Assembly: GCA_035384965.1 (NCBI GenBank)
Contig: DAOOJE010000011.1
Coordinates: 1 to 64,000 of the forward strand
From: JAAYVZ01 sp035384965
Lineage (GTDB): Bacteria > Acidobacteriota > Thermoanaerobaculia > Thermoanaerobaculales > Thermoanaerobaculaceae
Direction of reading: 5' to 3'
DNA: 64,000 nucleotides
A program made the translations under genes and the position numbers. Positions within the stretch are counted from its first letter, which is position 1; each line of letters begins with the position of its first letter. Positions 44,785 through 53,071 of this stretch are shown in pieces. The notes beneath the pieces are model-generated. The model was not told where the DNA came from. It ran no database searches and saw only the letters and a program-made list of their open reading frames with translations.

Positions 44785-46490
44785 CGCAGGCCCTGCGCCG
44801 CTGGCTCGCCGCCGCCGACTCCCTTCTCGCCCACCTCGCTCCGGCCGCGAGATGGCGGTGGACGCCCGCAGCTGTGGCGGCCGCCGCCGTGCTGCTGGCC
44901 GGGGCCGCCGCCTGGAACAACTCGGCGACCGCCGACGAGCCGTACCACGTGCTGGCGGCGTGGGTGTACGCGCACGACGGGCACGCCGACCTCAACCCGG
45001 AGCACCCGCCGCTCGCCAAGCTGCTCGCCGGCCTGGCGCTGCAACCGCTGGGGCTGCGCGGCCCCTCCGGAGCGCCAGTCGAGCGCCTGCCCGACCTGTC
45101 GATGGAGGTCCGCAGGTTTCTCTACGAGAACACTCGCGAGTCACAGACGATCCTGCGCGTGGCCCGGCTGCCGGGGCTCGGGTTCCTGGCGTTGCTGCTG
45201 GCCGGGACCTACCTGTGGGGTCGGTTCGCCTGGGGGCGGCCGGTCGGCCTGCTGGCGCTGGTGGCCGTGGCTGGCCAGCCTCTCGCGCTCGGGCACGCGC
45301 CGATCGTCCACACCGACGTGCCGGCGGCTGCCGCGTGGGTGTGGAGCGGGTTCCTGCTCCACCGCTGGCTCGCTGGCAGCCGCCGGGGCTGGGTGTGGGC
45401 CGGCGTGGCAATGGGCGCCGCCCTGGCCATCAAGTTCTCGGCCGTGTACCTGGTACTGCTCGCGGTCTTCGCGGTGGCATGGTGCGCGGCCCGCGCGCGG
45501 AGCTGGCGGGCGGTTCTCGAGCTGGCCGGCGCCGGCGTTGTCGCGCTGGCGGTGCTGCTCGCCTCGATCTGGCCGGCAGTGCGCCAGGTTGCACCTGGCG
45601 AGCAAGTGCGGGTGAGCGAGGCGTTCCTCGGCCACTGGCAAGGCACCGAGAGGGCGCGCGTCTGGCTGGCCAGGGTCGCCTCGTGGAGCGTCCCGGCGGC
45701 GCAATGGGGGCTCGGGCTCGCCTACGTGCACTTCAACAACCGCACCGGCCAGGGGGTCAACTTCCTGTGCGGGCGCGTCTCGGTCCAGGGCTTCCCGCAC
45801 TACTTCCCGGTCGCGCTGGCGCTCAAGACCTCGGCGCCGTTCCTGCTCGCCGCGCTCTGGGGAGTCGGCGCTGCGCTCCGCCGGCGCGACGGGCCGGCAC
45901 TCGCACTCGTCGGCGCAGTCGGGTTCTACCTGCTGATTTCCGCCGGCTCCAACTACAACATCGGCGCCCGCCACCTGCTGCCGGTCCTCCCCGCCCTCAC
46001 CCTCCTGGCCGGTGGGGCGCTGGCGAGGCTCGCACGAGCGTTCCACGCGGTCGCGGCCCTGGCCCTGGCGTCCTCGGCACTCCTGGCGTTCCCCCACTAC
46101 ATCGCCCACTTTTCGCTTTTCGCCGCCGGCCGGGGCCCACAATGCCTCACCGACTCCAACCTCGACTGGGGCCAGGACTGGCGCCGCCTCTGCATCCGGG
46201 CCCGCGCCGAAGGCTGGAGTCCGATGGCGTACCTCTACCTCGGGGCGGCGTGGCCGCAGGGCGAGGGGTGCGCGGTCGACGCCACGGACCCCGGAGGTCG
46301 CGAGCGGCCGCGCTACGTCGCGGTCTCGCGCTTCGCCGAGACCGTGGGTCCGGACTACCTCCGGGTTTTCGGGGACGTCCGCGAGGCCGAGATCCTCGCC
46401 CGGACACTCGCTTACCTGCACGAGCGCGGGCAACTCGTGGGCGACGTCGGCGGCTCGATCCACGTCTACCGGCTGCCGGACACCCCCTGA
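44781..46490 (+). CDS. GT39-like membrane glycosyltransferase (second of a pair)
   Basis: A 569-aa polytopic protein. It has ATADEPYHVLAAW in the first external loop and LNPEHPPLAKLLAGL, the classic dolichyl-phosphate-mannose transferase-like features. After the last helix a soluble tail begins with LTDSNLDWGQDWRRL, a motif I know from bacterial GT39 relatives. Substrate and acceptor are unknown. Translationally coupled to the preceding gene. Downstream lies the IS256 remnant, so the operon ends here. Confidence 0.75.
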   Translation: MTQALRRWLAAADSLLAHLAPAARWRWTPAAVAAAAVLLAGAAAWNNSATADEPYHVLAAWVYAHDGHADLNPEHPPLAKLLAGLALQPLGLRGPSGAPVERLPDLSMEVRRFLYENTRESQTILRVARLPGLGFLALLLAGTYLWGRFAWGRPVGLLALVAVAGQPLALGHAPIVHTDVPAAAAWVWSGFLLHRWLAGSRRGWVWAGVAMGAALAIKFSAVYLVLLAVFAVAWCAARARSWRAVLELAGAGVVALAVLLASIWPAVRQVAPGEQVRVSEAFLGHWQGTERARVWLARVASWSVPAAQWGLGLAYVHFNNRTGQGVNFLCGRVSVQGFPHYFPVALALKTSAPFLLAALWGVGAALRRRDGPALALVGAVGFYLLISAGSNYNIGARHLLPVLPALTLLAGGALARLARAFHAVAALALASSALLAFPHYIAHFSLFAAGRGPQCLTDSNLDWGQDWRRLCIRARAEGWSPMAYLYLGAAWPQGEGCAVDATDPGGRERPRYVAVSRFAETVGPDYLRVFGDVREAEILARTLAYLHERGQLVGDVGGSIHVYRLPDTP

Positions 46491-46608
46491 CCGCCCCGAA
46501 CCCCGGTCGAGAGTCAAGCTGACCAACGGCTGAAGCCGGTGGCAGTAGCGTCTGGTCATGTGTGGAGAAGTTGGGTGAGGTGACCCTGGGGTACCTGGCT
46601 GGGTCGTA

Positions 46609-46851
46609 TCATCCGACGAGCCCAGCGGCCGGAACGGAAAGCGACGGCCGCTCGGCCTGCAGCGGCGCCATCGAGCGTTCGGACATGGAGCTCGTGTCGA
46701 TGCGCCGGTCGTCGTCGATCTCCATGGGGAGGGCTGTGAGGAAGCGCAGCAGCGAGCTTTGTGAGGGGACGATCCCGACCGCGCGCGTGCGGGTGCCGAG
46801 CTTCCGGTCGAGCCGCTCGAGGACGTTGGTCGAGTGCAGGTTCGACCAGAG
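46609..46851 (-). pseudogene. 3' remnant of an IS256-family transposase
   Basis: About 80 codons resembling the C-terminal end of IS256 (mutator-type) transposases: STNVLERLDRKLGTRTRAVG, then IVPSQSSLLRFLTALPMEID. In complete proteins this segment follows the catalytic glutamate helix. The DDE core and everything N-terminal to it are missing; upstream the reading runs into palindromic sequence. It is therefore a decayed fragment, with no terminal inverted repeat that I can see. It marks the left border of an accessory stretch. Confidence 0.7.
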
Positions 46852-46860
46852 TGCCGCGCT

Positions 46861-46919
46861 TGTGGAAAAGCCTCCGGCTTTCCCACAGCCGTTTGGAAAG
46901 CCCCGCGGGCTTCCCACAC
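46861..46919. repeat. Two related palindromes in tandem
   Basis: First palindrome 46861-46887: arms TGTGGAAAAGCC and GGCTTTCCCACA around TCC, one mismatch. Second, 46895-46918: GGAAAGCCC and GGGCTTCCC around CGC. The two share GGAAAGCC/GGCTTTCC and lie 31 bases apart. They sit exactly where the transposase remnant is cut off. They may be REP-like elements, or a duplicated transcription terminator without T-tract. Confidence 0.6.
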
Positions 46920-47012
46920 CGCCCACGGCCCCGAAGACCCCGCTGGGGGTCATGTCCAACGAGCTGCCGATGGGACATTTCTATTGAGCCTTGACACCTG
47001 TGGTGAAAGGGA

Positions 47013-47043
47013 TTGACAAGAGAGAGAGAGAGAGAGAGATAAG
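47013..47043 (+). promoter_or_regulatory. Possible promoter with an (AG)10 spacer
   Basis: TTGACA (47013-47018) is followed by ten AG units (47019-47038) and then GATAAG (47038-47043) as a -10-like hexamer. The spacer is 19 bases now; loss of one unit would make it the optimal 17. A second TTGACA lies at 46991. The leader then has a hairpin GCCCC-GCT-GGGGC before the ribosome site of the gene at 47090. Dinucleotide tracts of this type can slip in replication. Confidence 0.4.
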
Positions 47044-47089
47044 ATCCGCCTCAAAAAGCCCCGCTGGGGCGGAAGGAGGCCCGTTCATC

Positions 47090-47413
47090 ATGAAAAAGTG
47101 CTTGCTCCTCGCCACCCTCACACTTGCCGCGTGGATGCTCGCGACGTCAGCCGGAGCGCAAACCGGCGGAGGCACGATACCCGCACCGGGTACCCACGTG
47201 GAGTACATTCCGGCTGGCCAGGCGGGAGGGCCCACCTACTACTGCATCGCTCCAGGTTTTCTCTGCGTCTTGTCGTGGAACGACAACGGGGATGTTGTCG
47301 GCTACGACTACGACATCGGTCAAGCCATCAACGAGTTCTTCCAGGATTTCGTGGGTGAGGCCTTTTGCGAACTCCTGCCGTGGCCGTTCGATGTCATGTG
47401 CGGATTGCCATAG
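47090..47413 (+). CDS. Small exported cysteine-containing protein, unknown
   Basis: A 107-aa protein with a clear signal peptide (MKKCLLLATLTLAAWML, cut near SAGA-QT). The mature part is about 80 residues with Gly/Pro-rich head, aromatic residues (YYCIAPGFLCVLSW) and four cysteines that could form two disulfides, ending in FDVMCGLP. No family recognised. ATG 47090 has a strong site, GGAAGGAGG. Its promoter region contains the (AG)10 tract, so expression could vary. It precedes two further exported proteins in the same direction. Confidence 0.65.
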   Translation: MKKCLLLATLTLAAWMLATSAGAQTGGGTIPAPGTHVEYIPAGQAGGPTYYCIAPGFLCVLSWNDNGDVVGYDYDIGQAINEFFQDFVGEAFCELLPWPFDVMCGLP

Positions 47414-47449
47414 AATTCGGCGCCAGGCAGAGACGAGAGGGGATCTCGG

Positions 47450-48553
47450 ATGATGGCGATTCACCGGCAAGCATGCCTTCTGTGTCTGGCGTCGAGCGTG
47501 CTCGGAGCGGCGGCAGCCGCCGCTCCGAGCGTGCGTATCGTGGCCGAGCATCAGGCCCCCGACGTGCTGCGCCACTGCGGGGACGTGCGCTGGCTGGGCG
47601 AGCGCTCGGTCGCGCTCGCTCTCGGCACGCACGGCACGTTCGAGCTGCAGCTTTCGCCGCCGTACGAGCCGAAACTGCTCGCACCAGCTTCTGGCGAGAA
47701 GCTCCCCGGGGTGGGGGGGGCGTCCGGATCGAAACTGCTGCGCGCCCACACCCGCCTGGCGGTTTCAAACGTCGGGATCGCCGTCGCTGACTCCATTTTC
47801 GGACTGTCGTGGATGCCACACCGAGGGGCCGATCCGCCCGCGATTCTTCCGATCCACTACTGCTACGACCTCGATTTGCACGGCTCGCGCGTGTTACTGA
47901 CGGGCGTGCCATCCGTCGATGCGGTGCAGAAACACGGCTTCGCCGTGGCGTGGGAGGCTGACCTCAACCGCGCACCGTTGCGCTTCGAGCCGCGACACCT
48001 CCTCGCGGAGCGCCGGTGGGGCAGCAGCCAGGAGTTCATCCAGATCACGGATTGGCAGCTGAACTCGTCCGCTGCACATGCCCGCTTCCTGCCCGACGGT
48101 TCGCTGGCTGTGCTGCCTGGTGTGGAGCCGGGAGCGTTCCTGTACGGGCCGGACCTCCGGCTTCGTCGTGCCTGGGATCAAGAAGTGTTGGGCACCAACG
48201 TGGCGTGGGGCACGGCGGCAGAAGGCCGTCGCATCCACCTCCACCCCGAAGAGCGGATCACGTGGCCAAACACGAAGCGTCTTGCCGAGGTCATGCTGCC
48301 GCTACCAGAGGGGCCGGCGCTGCTTGTGCGGGAGGTGCAGCAGCGGCGCACCCGCTGGACGCTCGTGCTGTTGCGCGAGGACGGCAGCTCCCAACGGGTC
48401 GAGCTGCCACTGTCGACAACCGGTCCTTACTGGCATGTGGCCGCGGATGCCAGGGGTCATCGCATCATCCTCTGCGTGCGTGACGCGTGCGTGCTCGACA
48501 ATCCATCCCCGTGCGGCGCTCCCCGCCTACTGGAGCTCGAGGTGCAACCATGA
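47450..48553 (+). CDS. Exported protein of unknown function, possibly beta-propeller
   Basis: A 367-aa protein with an N-terminal signal peptide (ACLLCLASSVLGAAAAA). The rest is beta-rich with repeating Trp/Gly segments (DVRWLGERSVALALGTHG, HARFLPDGSLAVLPG, GPALLVREVQQRRTRW) that would suit a propeller or similar fold. Cysteine pairs occur near the C-terminus (ILCVRDACVLDN). I recognise no catalytic motif. Its stop overlaps the start of the large carboxypeptidase-regulatory-domain protein, so they probably act together at the cell surface or in the periplasm. Confidence 0.6.
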   Translation: MMAIHRQACLLCLASSVLGAAAAAAPSVRIVAEHQAPDVLRHCGDVRWLGERSVALALGTHGTFELQLSPPYEPKLLAPASGEKLPGVGGASGSKLLRAHTRLAVSNVGIAVADSIFGLSWMPHRGADPPAILPIHYCYDLDLHGSRVLLTGVPSVDAVQKHGFAVAWEADLNRAPLRFEPRHLLAERRWGSSQEFIQITDWQLNSSAAHARFLPDGSLAVLPGVEPGAFLYGPDLRLRRAWDQEVLGTNVAWGTAAEGRRIHLHPEERITWPNTKRLAEVMLPLPEGPALLVREVQQRRTRWTLVLLREDGSSQRVELPLSTTGPYWHVAADARGHRIILCVRDACVLDNPSPCGAPRLLELEVQP

Positions 48554-51500
48554 TCGCGTGGCTGCTCGCCCTCGCAGTGGCCGAGCCTCACTACGTGTTC
48601 GTCGGCAAGGGCGAGCCGTCCCGGTCCCTCACGCACCAAGAAGTCGTGGCATTGCAGGGGAAGGGGCTCGTCTGGACGTGGACCGACGAGCTGCCGCCTT
48701 TGCGCAAGCCGGTGGCGTGGCTTGACCGGCCAGCCAGAAAGGAGCCCGGCCGCTTGCAGGTGACGGCCGTGCGGAATGAGCGAACAAAAGCAGGGGCGCT
48801 GCAGGTCATCGCCGCCCCGGCCCGCATGTGGCAGGAGGTGGCGGAAACCTTGCTCCCGCGTTGGCCCCTGCCGGAGAACGGTCGGTTGACGTTGCCGGTG
48901 TGGACCGACGAACCATGGCAGGTGCGCGTAGTTGGCAGTACATCGGCCAGCCTCTGGAAGCCGGTGGAGGCGGGGCAGCCTTCCCTGGAGGTGTTGCTGC
49001 AGCCAGCTTCGACGCGCGAACTGGCGGTACGCGGCCCGCTGCCCATACGGGATCTGCGCGTGCGAGTGTATCCGGCACGGTGGCAAGGCAGTCCCCCGCC
49101 GCCTCTTGCCAGCTGCGAGGCCGGCGAGGGTGGCCGCCTCTCGTGGCCCGCGTGGCCGGACGGTGCCGCGGCTCTGTTGCTGGTGGAGGCCGCAGACCTC
49201 GCTCCCGCCGTGGTACGCGTGGCCGGAGAGTGGCCGCACACGATTCAACTGCAGCAAGGCTACACGCTCACCGGCACGCTCGTGGACGAGAACGACCATC
49301 CTGTGAACGGCGCTGTCGCCATCGAGTGCTGGGCAGTCGCGGACCTGGCGCTGCCTTTCCAGCGCGCCGCACGGACCGATGCTGATGGTCGCTTCATCCT
49401 GCGAGGGCTGCCAGCGGGCCCCGCCATGCTGGTGCTCGGGGGAGCCGGTCGGGGAGTGACGCGGCGAGAAGTCGAACTGGTACAGGAGGAGACGGCTCTC
49501 GGGACGGTTGTGCTACCGGCGGGGCACACGCTTCGGCTGCGGGTTGTGGGTGAGGACGGTACGCCGGTGGTGGGGGCGCTCGTCAGTGGAGGGCTTGTAC
49601 CAGTCCGCACGGACGCCGTGGGGTTGGCGATGGTGCGGGGACTGGCAGCCGGGGAGAGCTCGGTCCTGAAAGTGACGGCTTCGGGGTTCTTGCCGGCCGA
49701 GCTTCCCATCCCTCGTTCCGAGGCGGAGGAAGTCACGGTGACGCTGCGACCCGGCGTGGTCGTGCGGGGGCGGGTGGTGAACGCCGGTGGCGAGCCCCTC
49801 GTCGGCGCCCGCGCCAGCGTGCGGGTAGGCTGCGATGCCGTGCGCTTCGCACCGGTAGCGGTGACAGAAGGGCGCTTCGAAGCAACGATCGAGCCGGAAA
49901 CCCCGGCCACCTTGCTCCTCGAGTCCCCCTCGACGCGCCAGATGGAGATCAAGCTCGAGCCGGGACAACCCGGCGAGGCGCGGGATCTCGGCGATCTCAC
50001 CCTTTCCCAGGGGGCGGTTCTTGTCGGGCGTGTGGTGGGGGTCGAGGATCTCGCACCCTTGCCGGGGGTGCGGGTGCGGGCCGCGAGGCCGAGCCTCGGC
50101 GGGCCGCGTTTGGCCTTCGTGCTAGGGCAATCCGTGGAGACCACCTCGACTGCGGACGGGTCGTTCCGTCTCGCGGGCTTGGCCGCGGGCGTCGTGCAGG
50201 TCTTGTTTGAAACGGACAGGCGTGCCCCGCTCGTGCGTCGTTTCGAAATGTCTGCCGAGGGCGAAACGGATGCTGGCACCGTGGCGCTCGCGAGCGGCGC
50301 GACCGTGCGCGTGCGGACGAAGTTGCCGGCGGAAGTCCACGGAGCGCAGGCGCGGGTCGAGTGCGAGGTGTTGGCGGGGGTGACAGAACCTCTTCAGGAA
50401 GCCGTGCGAGAGTCAGAAGCGCTCTTCGCCCATGTGCCGCCTGGCCCGGCCACGGTGCAGACGCTCGCCGACGGGGTCGTGGTTTGCGCCAAGCGCGTGC
50501 ACGTTCCCAGGACTGGAGAGTTGCGTGTGGACTGCCCCGCCCGCACAGTGCAGGTCCGCGGTACGGTTCGGATCGGCGGCGAGCTGGCGGGGCCGGGCAC
50601 GCTGGTGTGGCGCCGGCCCGGAGCTGACGACGCTCCCGAAGGGATCGTGCAGACCCGCGGCCTGCTGGGCCTGTCGCGCAGCGATCCGCTGTTTTCCAGT
50701 TCCCGCCCGGTGACCGTGGATGTCGACGAGCGCGGCCGCTTTGGCCCGCTTGCGCTGCCGTCCGGGCGTTGGGAGGTGCGATTCCATGGGGGCGGGGGGG
50801 CCGCCCCAGCGCGCCAGGTGGAGGTGCCGGAGGGACGCGAGTGCGTCCTGGCGATCGACATGCCGGGCATCGTCCTGACCGGCTGGGCCGTGGACGCCGA
50901 CGAGCGACCGGTCGGCGGCGCGGTGGTCAGCGCGGAGCCAACGGGGGCGTCGACGGTGTCGGGAGCCGACGGCCGCTTCGCGCTGATTGCTCTTCCGCCG
51001 GGGCACGTGTCGGTGGAAGCTCGTGAAGGCGAGCGGCGCAGCCAGAAGCTGACGGTCGAGCTCACGGAAGGCCGCCCACCTGAACCAGTGCGTCTGCGCC
51101 TCGTCCAGCCTGACCGGCACGAGCTGGCAATCACCGTGCGCACCGGCCGCGGCGATGGGGCAGCCGGTGCCGTGGTCGTGAAACTCGACGCGACCACCCG
51201 CCTCGCCACCGCCGACGCAGCCGGCCAGGCCAAGGTGTCCGTGGCCGCGCCCTTCCCCAGCGAGGTCCGCGCCTTTGCCTTCACCGGCGCCGCGCTGGGG
51301 GTCTCGGACCGGATGCCGTGGGAAGAGGCCCGCCGCCGCGGTGTTTCGCTGACGCTGCCAGAACCGGCCGGCATTGAAGTCGAGAGTGCATCTCGCGGGC
51401 TACGCCTCTTTTTCGAAGGCAGTGATGTGACGACTTTGTTGCGGCTGCTCGGAATCCTGCAACCTGTGCCAGAAGGGCAGATGCTCGTCGTCTGGCCACT

Positions 51501-51591
51501 ACCGCCGGGAAACTGGACAGTGGAGGGAGAGGAGTGCTCGCGGCAGTTGTCCCTGCACCCAGGGGAGCGGGCTCGCGTTTCGTGTCGCTGA
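48550..51591 (+). CDS. Large exported protein with repeated carboxypeptidase-regulatory-like (CarbopepD) domains
   Basis: A 1013-aa protein starting with a short signal-like segment (MIAWLLALAVAEP). From about residue 230 it consists of repeated Ig-like modules with the pattern G-x-V-x-D-x3-P-V-x-G-A followed by TDADGRFxLRGLPAG, for example at GTLVDENDHPVNGAVA, GRVVNAGGEPLVGARAS, GRVVGVEDLAPLPG and GWAVDADERPVGGAVV. These modules occur in surface and adhesion proteins and in TonB-dependent receptors. No barrel, anchor or protease domain is visible, so a structural or substrate-binding role is likely. Overlaps the gene before it by ATGA. Confidence 0.75.
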   Translation: MIAWLLALAVAEPHYVFVGKGEPSRSLTHQEVVALQGKGLVWTWTDELPPLRKPVAWLDRPARKEPGRLQVTAVRNERTKAGALQVIAAPARMWQEVAETLLPRWPLPENGRLTLPVWTDEPWQVRVVGSTSASLWKPVEAGQPSLEVLLQPASTRELAVRGPLPIRDLRVRVYPARWQGSPPPPLASCEAGEGGRLSWPAWPDGAAALLLVEAADLAPAVVRVAGEWPHTIQLQQGYTLTGTLVDENDHPVNGAVAIECWAVADLALPFQRAARTDADGRFILRGLPAGPAMLVLGGAGRGVTRREVELVQEETALGTVVLPAGHTLRLRVVGEDGTPVVGALVSGGLVPVRTDAVGLAMVRGLAAGESSVLKVTASGFLPAELPIPRSEAEEVTVTLRPGVVVRGRVVNAGGEPLVGARASVRVGCDAVRFAPVAVTEGRFEATIEPETPATLLLESPSTRQMEIKLEPGQPGEARDLGDLTLSQGAVLVGRVVGVEDLAPLPGVRVRAARPSLGGPRLAFVLGQSVETTSTADGSFRLAGLAAGVVQVLFETDRRAPLVRRFEMSAEGETDAGTVALASGATVRVRTKLPAEVHGAQARVECEVLAGVTEPLQEAVRESEALFAHVPPGPATVQTLADGVVVCAKRVHVPRTGELRVDCPARTVQVRGTVRIGGELAGPGTLVWRRPGADDAPEGIVQTRGLLGLSRSDPLFSSSRPVTVDVDERGRFGPLALPSGRWEVRFHGGGGAAPARQVEVPEGRECVLAIDMPGIVLTGWAVDADERPVGGAVVSAEPTGASTVSGADGRFALIALPPGHVSVEAREGERRSQKLTVELTEGRPPEPVRLRLVQPDRHELAITVRTGRGDGAAGAVVVKLDATTRLATADAAGQAKVSVAAPFPSEVRAFAFTGAALGVSDRMPWEEARRRGVSLTLPEPAGIEVESASRGLRLFFEGSDVTTLLRLLGILQPVPEGQMLVVWPLPPGNWTVEGEECSRQLSLHPGERARVSCR

Positions 51592-51662
51592 GCGTGCGGG
51601 CAGCTGCCCGGCAAAGCCCCGATCTGCTCCGCGAGATGGCGATGGTTGAAGGGATACCGGTT

Positions 51663-51690
51663 TTGCGACGGACGGGACAGGTGGTATCTT
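51663..51690 (+). promoter_or_regulatory. Possible promoter in a 208-base gap, pointing into the epimerase gene
   Basis: TTGCGA (51663-51668), 16 bases, TATCTT (51685-51690). A transcript starting near 51697 would contain a hairpin GGCGGCC-AAA-GGACCGCC and then run antisense into the 3' end of the convergent epimerase gene. No plus-strand protein follows. The match is moderate and could be chance. Confidence 0.25.
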
Positions 51691-51799
51691 TTCGCTCGGC
51701 CAACTCCGGCGGCACCGGGAGGGGCGGCCAAAGGACCGCCGCTGCCTGCCCCCTGCATCTCCCAGACCTGGCCGTGGCCGCGAACGACGGCGGCACCGC

Positions 51800-52756
51800 T
51801 CAGCGCATCCGCTCGGCACGGAACCAGCGCACGAACCGCTCGACCCCTTCCTCGATCGGCACCTGCGGCTCCCACCCCCACAACCGCTTGGCCTTGCTCA
51901 CGTCGGCATAGGTGATCGGCACGTCGCCGGGTTGATCCGGCAGCCGCTCGACCCGCGGCTCGACGCCCAGGGCGGCGGCGATGAGCTCGATGAGGTGCTG
52001 CAGGGTGGTGGTGCGAGACCCGCCCAGGTTGACGATCTCGAACGGCGCCGCGTGGTCGTAGGCCGCCAGCACGCCGGTCACGATGTCGTCGATGTAGGTG
52101 TAGTCGCGGGCCGAGGAGCCGTCTCCGAAACGGGGCACGGCGAGGCCGCGAGCGAGCCTGTCGGTGAAGGCGTATATCGCCATCTCGGGCCGCTGGCGCG
52201 GGCCGTACACCGTGAAAAAGCGCAGGCACGTGATGTGCAGCCCGTACAGGTGGTGGTAGGTATAACACTGCAGCTCGCTGGCACGCTTCGTGGAGGCGTA
52301 GGGCGAAACCGGGCGGGTGATGGGGTCGTCCTCGGAGAACGGCACCTTCGAGTTGATCCCGTACACCGAGGAGGAGGAGCCAAAGATGAACGTCCGCGCG
52401 CCGTGCCGGCGCGCCGCCTCGAGCAGGTGCAGCGTCCCCAGGCAGTTCACTTCCTCGTAGAGCACGGGCTGCCGAATCGAAGGTCGCACGCCGGCCCGCG
52501 CCGCCAGGTGAATGGTGGCGTCGAAGCGCTCGGCGGCGTACAGGCGCTCGACCAGTGCCGCATCCCGGATGTCGCCTTCGACCAGCCGCCAGCCGGGCTC
52601 GGCCGCAAAAGGGGCGACATTGCCTCGTTTGAACGCCGGGTCGTAGTAGTCGTTGAAGTCGTCGAGACAGACGACCTCCTCGCCCCGCGCGAGGAGGCGA
52701 GCCGTCACGCTCGATCCGATGAACCCCGCGCCTCCCGTCACCAGCACCTTGGCCAT
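51800..52756 (-). CDS. NAD-dependent UDP-sugar epimerase (UDP-glucuronate 4-epimerase-like)
   Basis: A 318-aa extended short-chain dehydrogenase. The NAD site is TGGAGFIGSSV, the catalytic triad Ser in GSSSSVYG and Tyr-Lys in SPYASTK. It matches UDP-glucuronate 4-epimerases and related capsule enzymes (KVPFSEDDPITRPVSPYA; FFTVYGPRQRPEMAIYAF). It probably provides UDP-galacturonate or a similar sugar for surface polysaccharide. ATG 52756 has the site GGGAGGATC. It stands alone, converging on the exported-protein cluster. Confidence 0.87.
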   Translation of the reverse strand: MAKVLVTGGAGFIGSSVTARLLARGEEVVCLDDFNDYYDPAFKRGNVAPFAAEPGWRLVEGDIRDAALVERLYAAERFDATIHLAARAGVRPSIRQPVLYEEVNCLGTLHLLEAARRHGARTFIFGSSSSVYGINSKVPFSEDDPITRPVSPYASTKRASELQCYTYHHLYGLHITCLRFFTVYGPRQRPEMAIYAFTDRLARGLAVPRFGDGSSARDYTYIDDIVTGVLAAYDHAAPFEIVNLGGSRTTTLQHLIELIAAALGVEPRVERLPDQPGDVPITYADVSKAKRLWGWEPQVPIEEGVERFVRWFRAERMR

Positions 52757-52833
52757 GCGCGATCCTCCCGAGCCGCACCGGGAGTCTCGCACATCGACAC
52801 GCCGGCCGTCACTTCTTGCGGTAGCATGGAGGC

Positions 52834-53031
52834 ATGTCAGCCCCCGACTACCTCATTTGCCTGGAGTGCGAGACCCCGACCTACCTTTTCGAGTGGGAAA
52901 ACGGGAGGATCAAGGAAGCCCAGTGTCTGATGTGCGGCAACGACGATCCGTCCCAGTTCGCCTCGGAAGACGAGCTCGAGGACATGGTCGCACCGGGCCT
53001 CGGCGGCGAAGAGGCGGACCGCGAGGAATAG
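52834..53031 (+). CDS. Tiny zinc-ribbon protein (paralogue A)
   Basis: A 65-aa protein with two CxxC knuckles, LICLECETP and CLMCGNDDP, separated by an aromatic strand (YLFEWENGRIKEAQ), and an acidic tail. It is clearly related to the 78-aa protein at 55001. The first 45 residues share the pattern PDYxICLECE...C..CGN.DP.xF. Such proteins may bind zinc and act in protein-protein contacts. Close before the Fak-like gene (40 bases). The ribosome site GGAGGC is unusually near the ATG. Confidence 0.7.
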   Translation: MSAPDYLICLECETPTYLFEWENGRIKEAQCLMCGNDDPSQFASEDELEDMVAPGLGGEEADREE

Positions 53032-53071
53032 GACCGACGGGCATGTTGCTCTAGCGATTGCCAGGGGGAGC

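Noticed and set aside
46991..47090. N-terminal extension of the small exported protein through the AG tract
   Set aside because: It would read as Arg-Glu repeats before the signal peptide; ATG 47090 has a strong ribosome site and a clean signal peptide.
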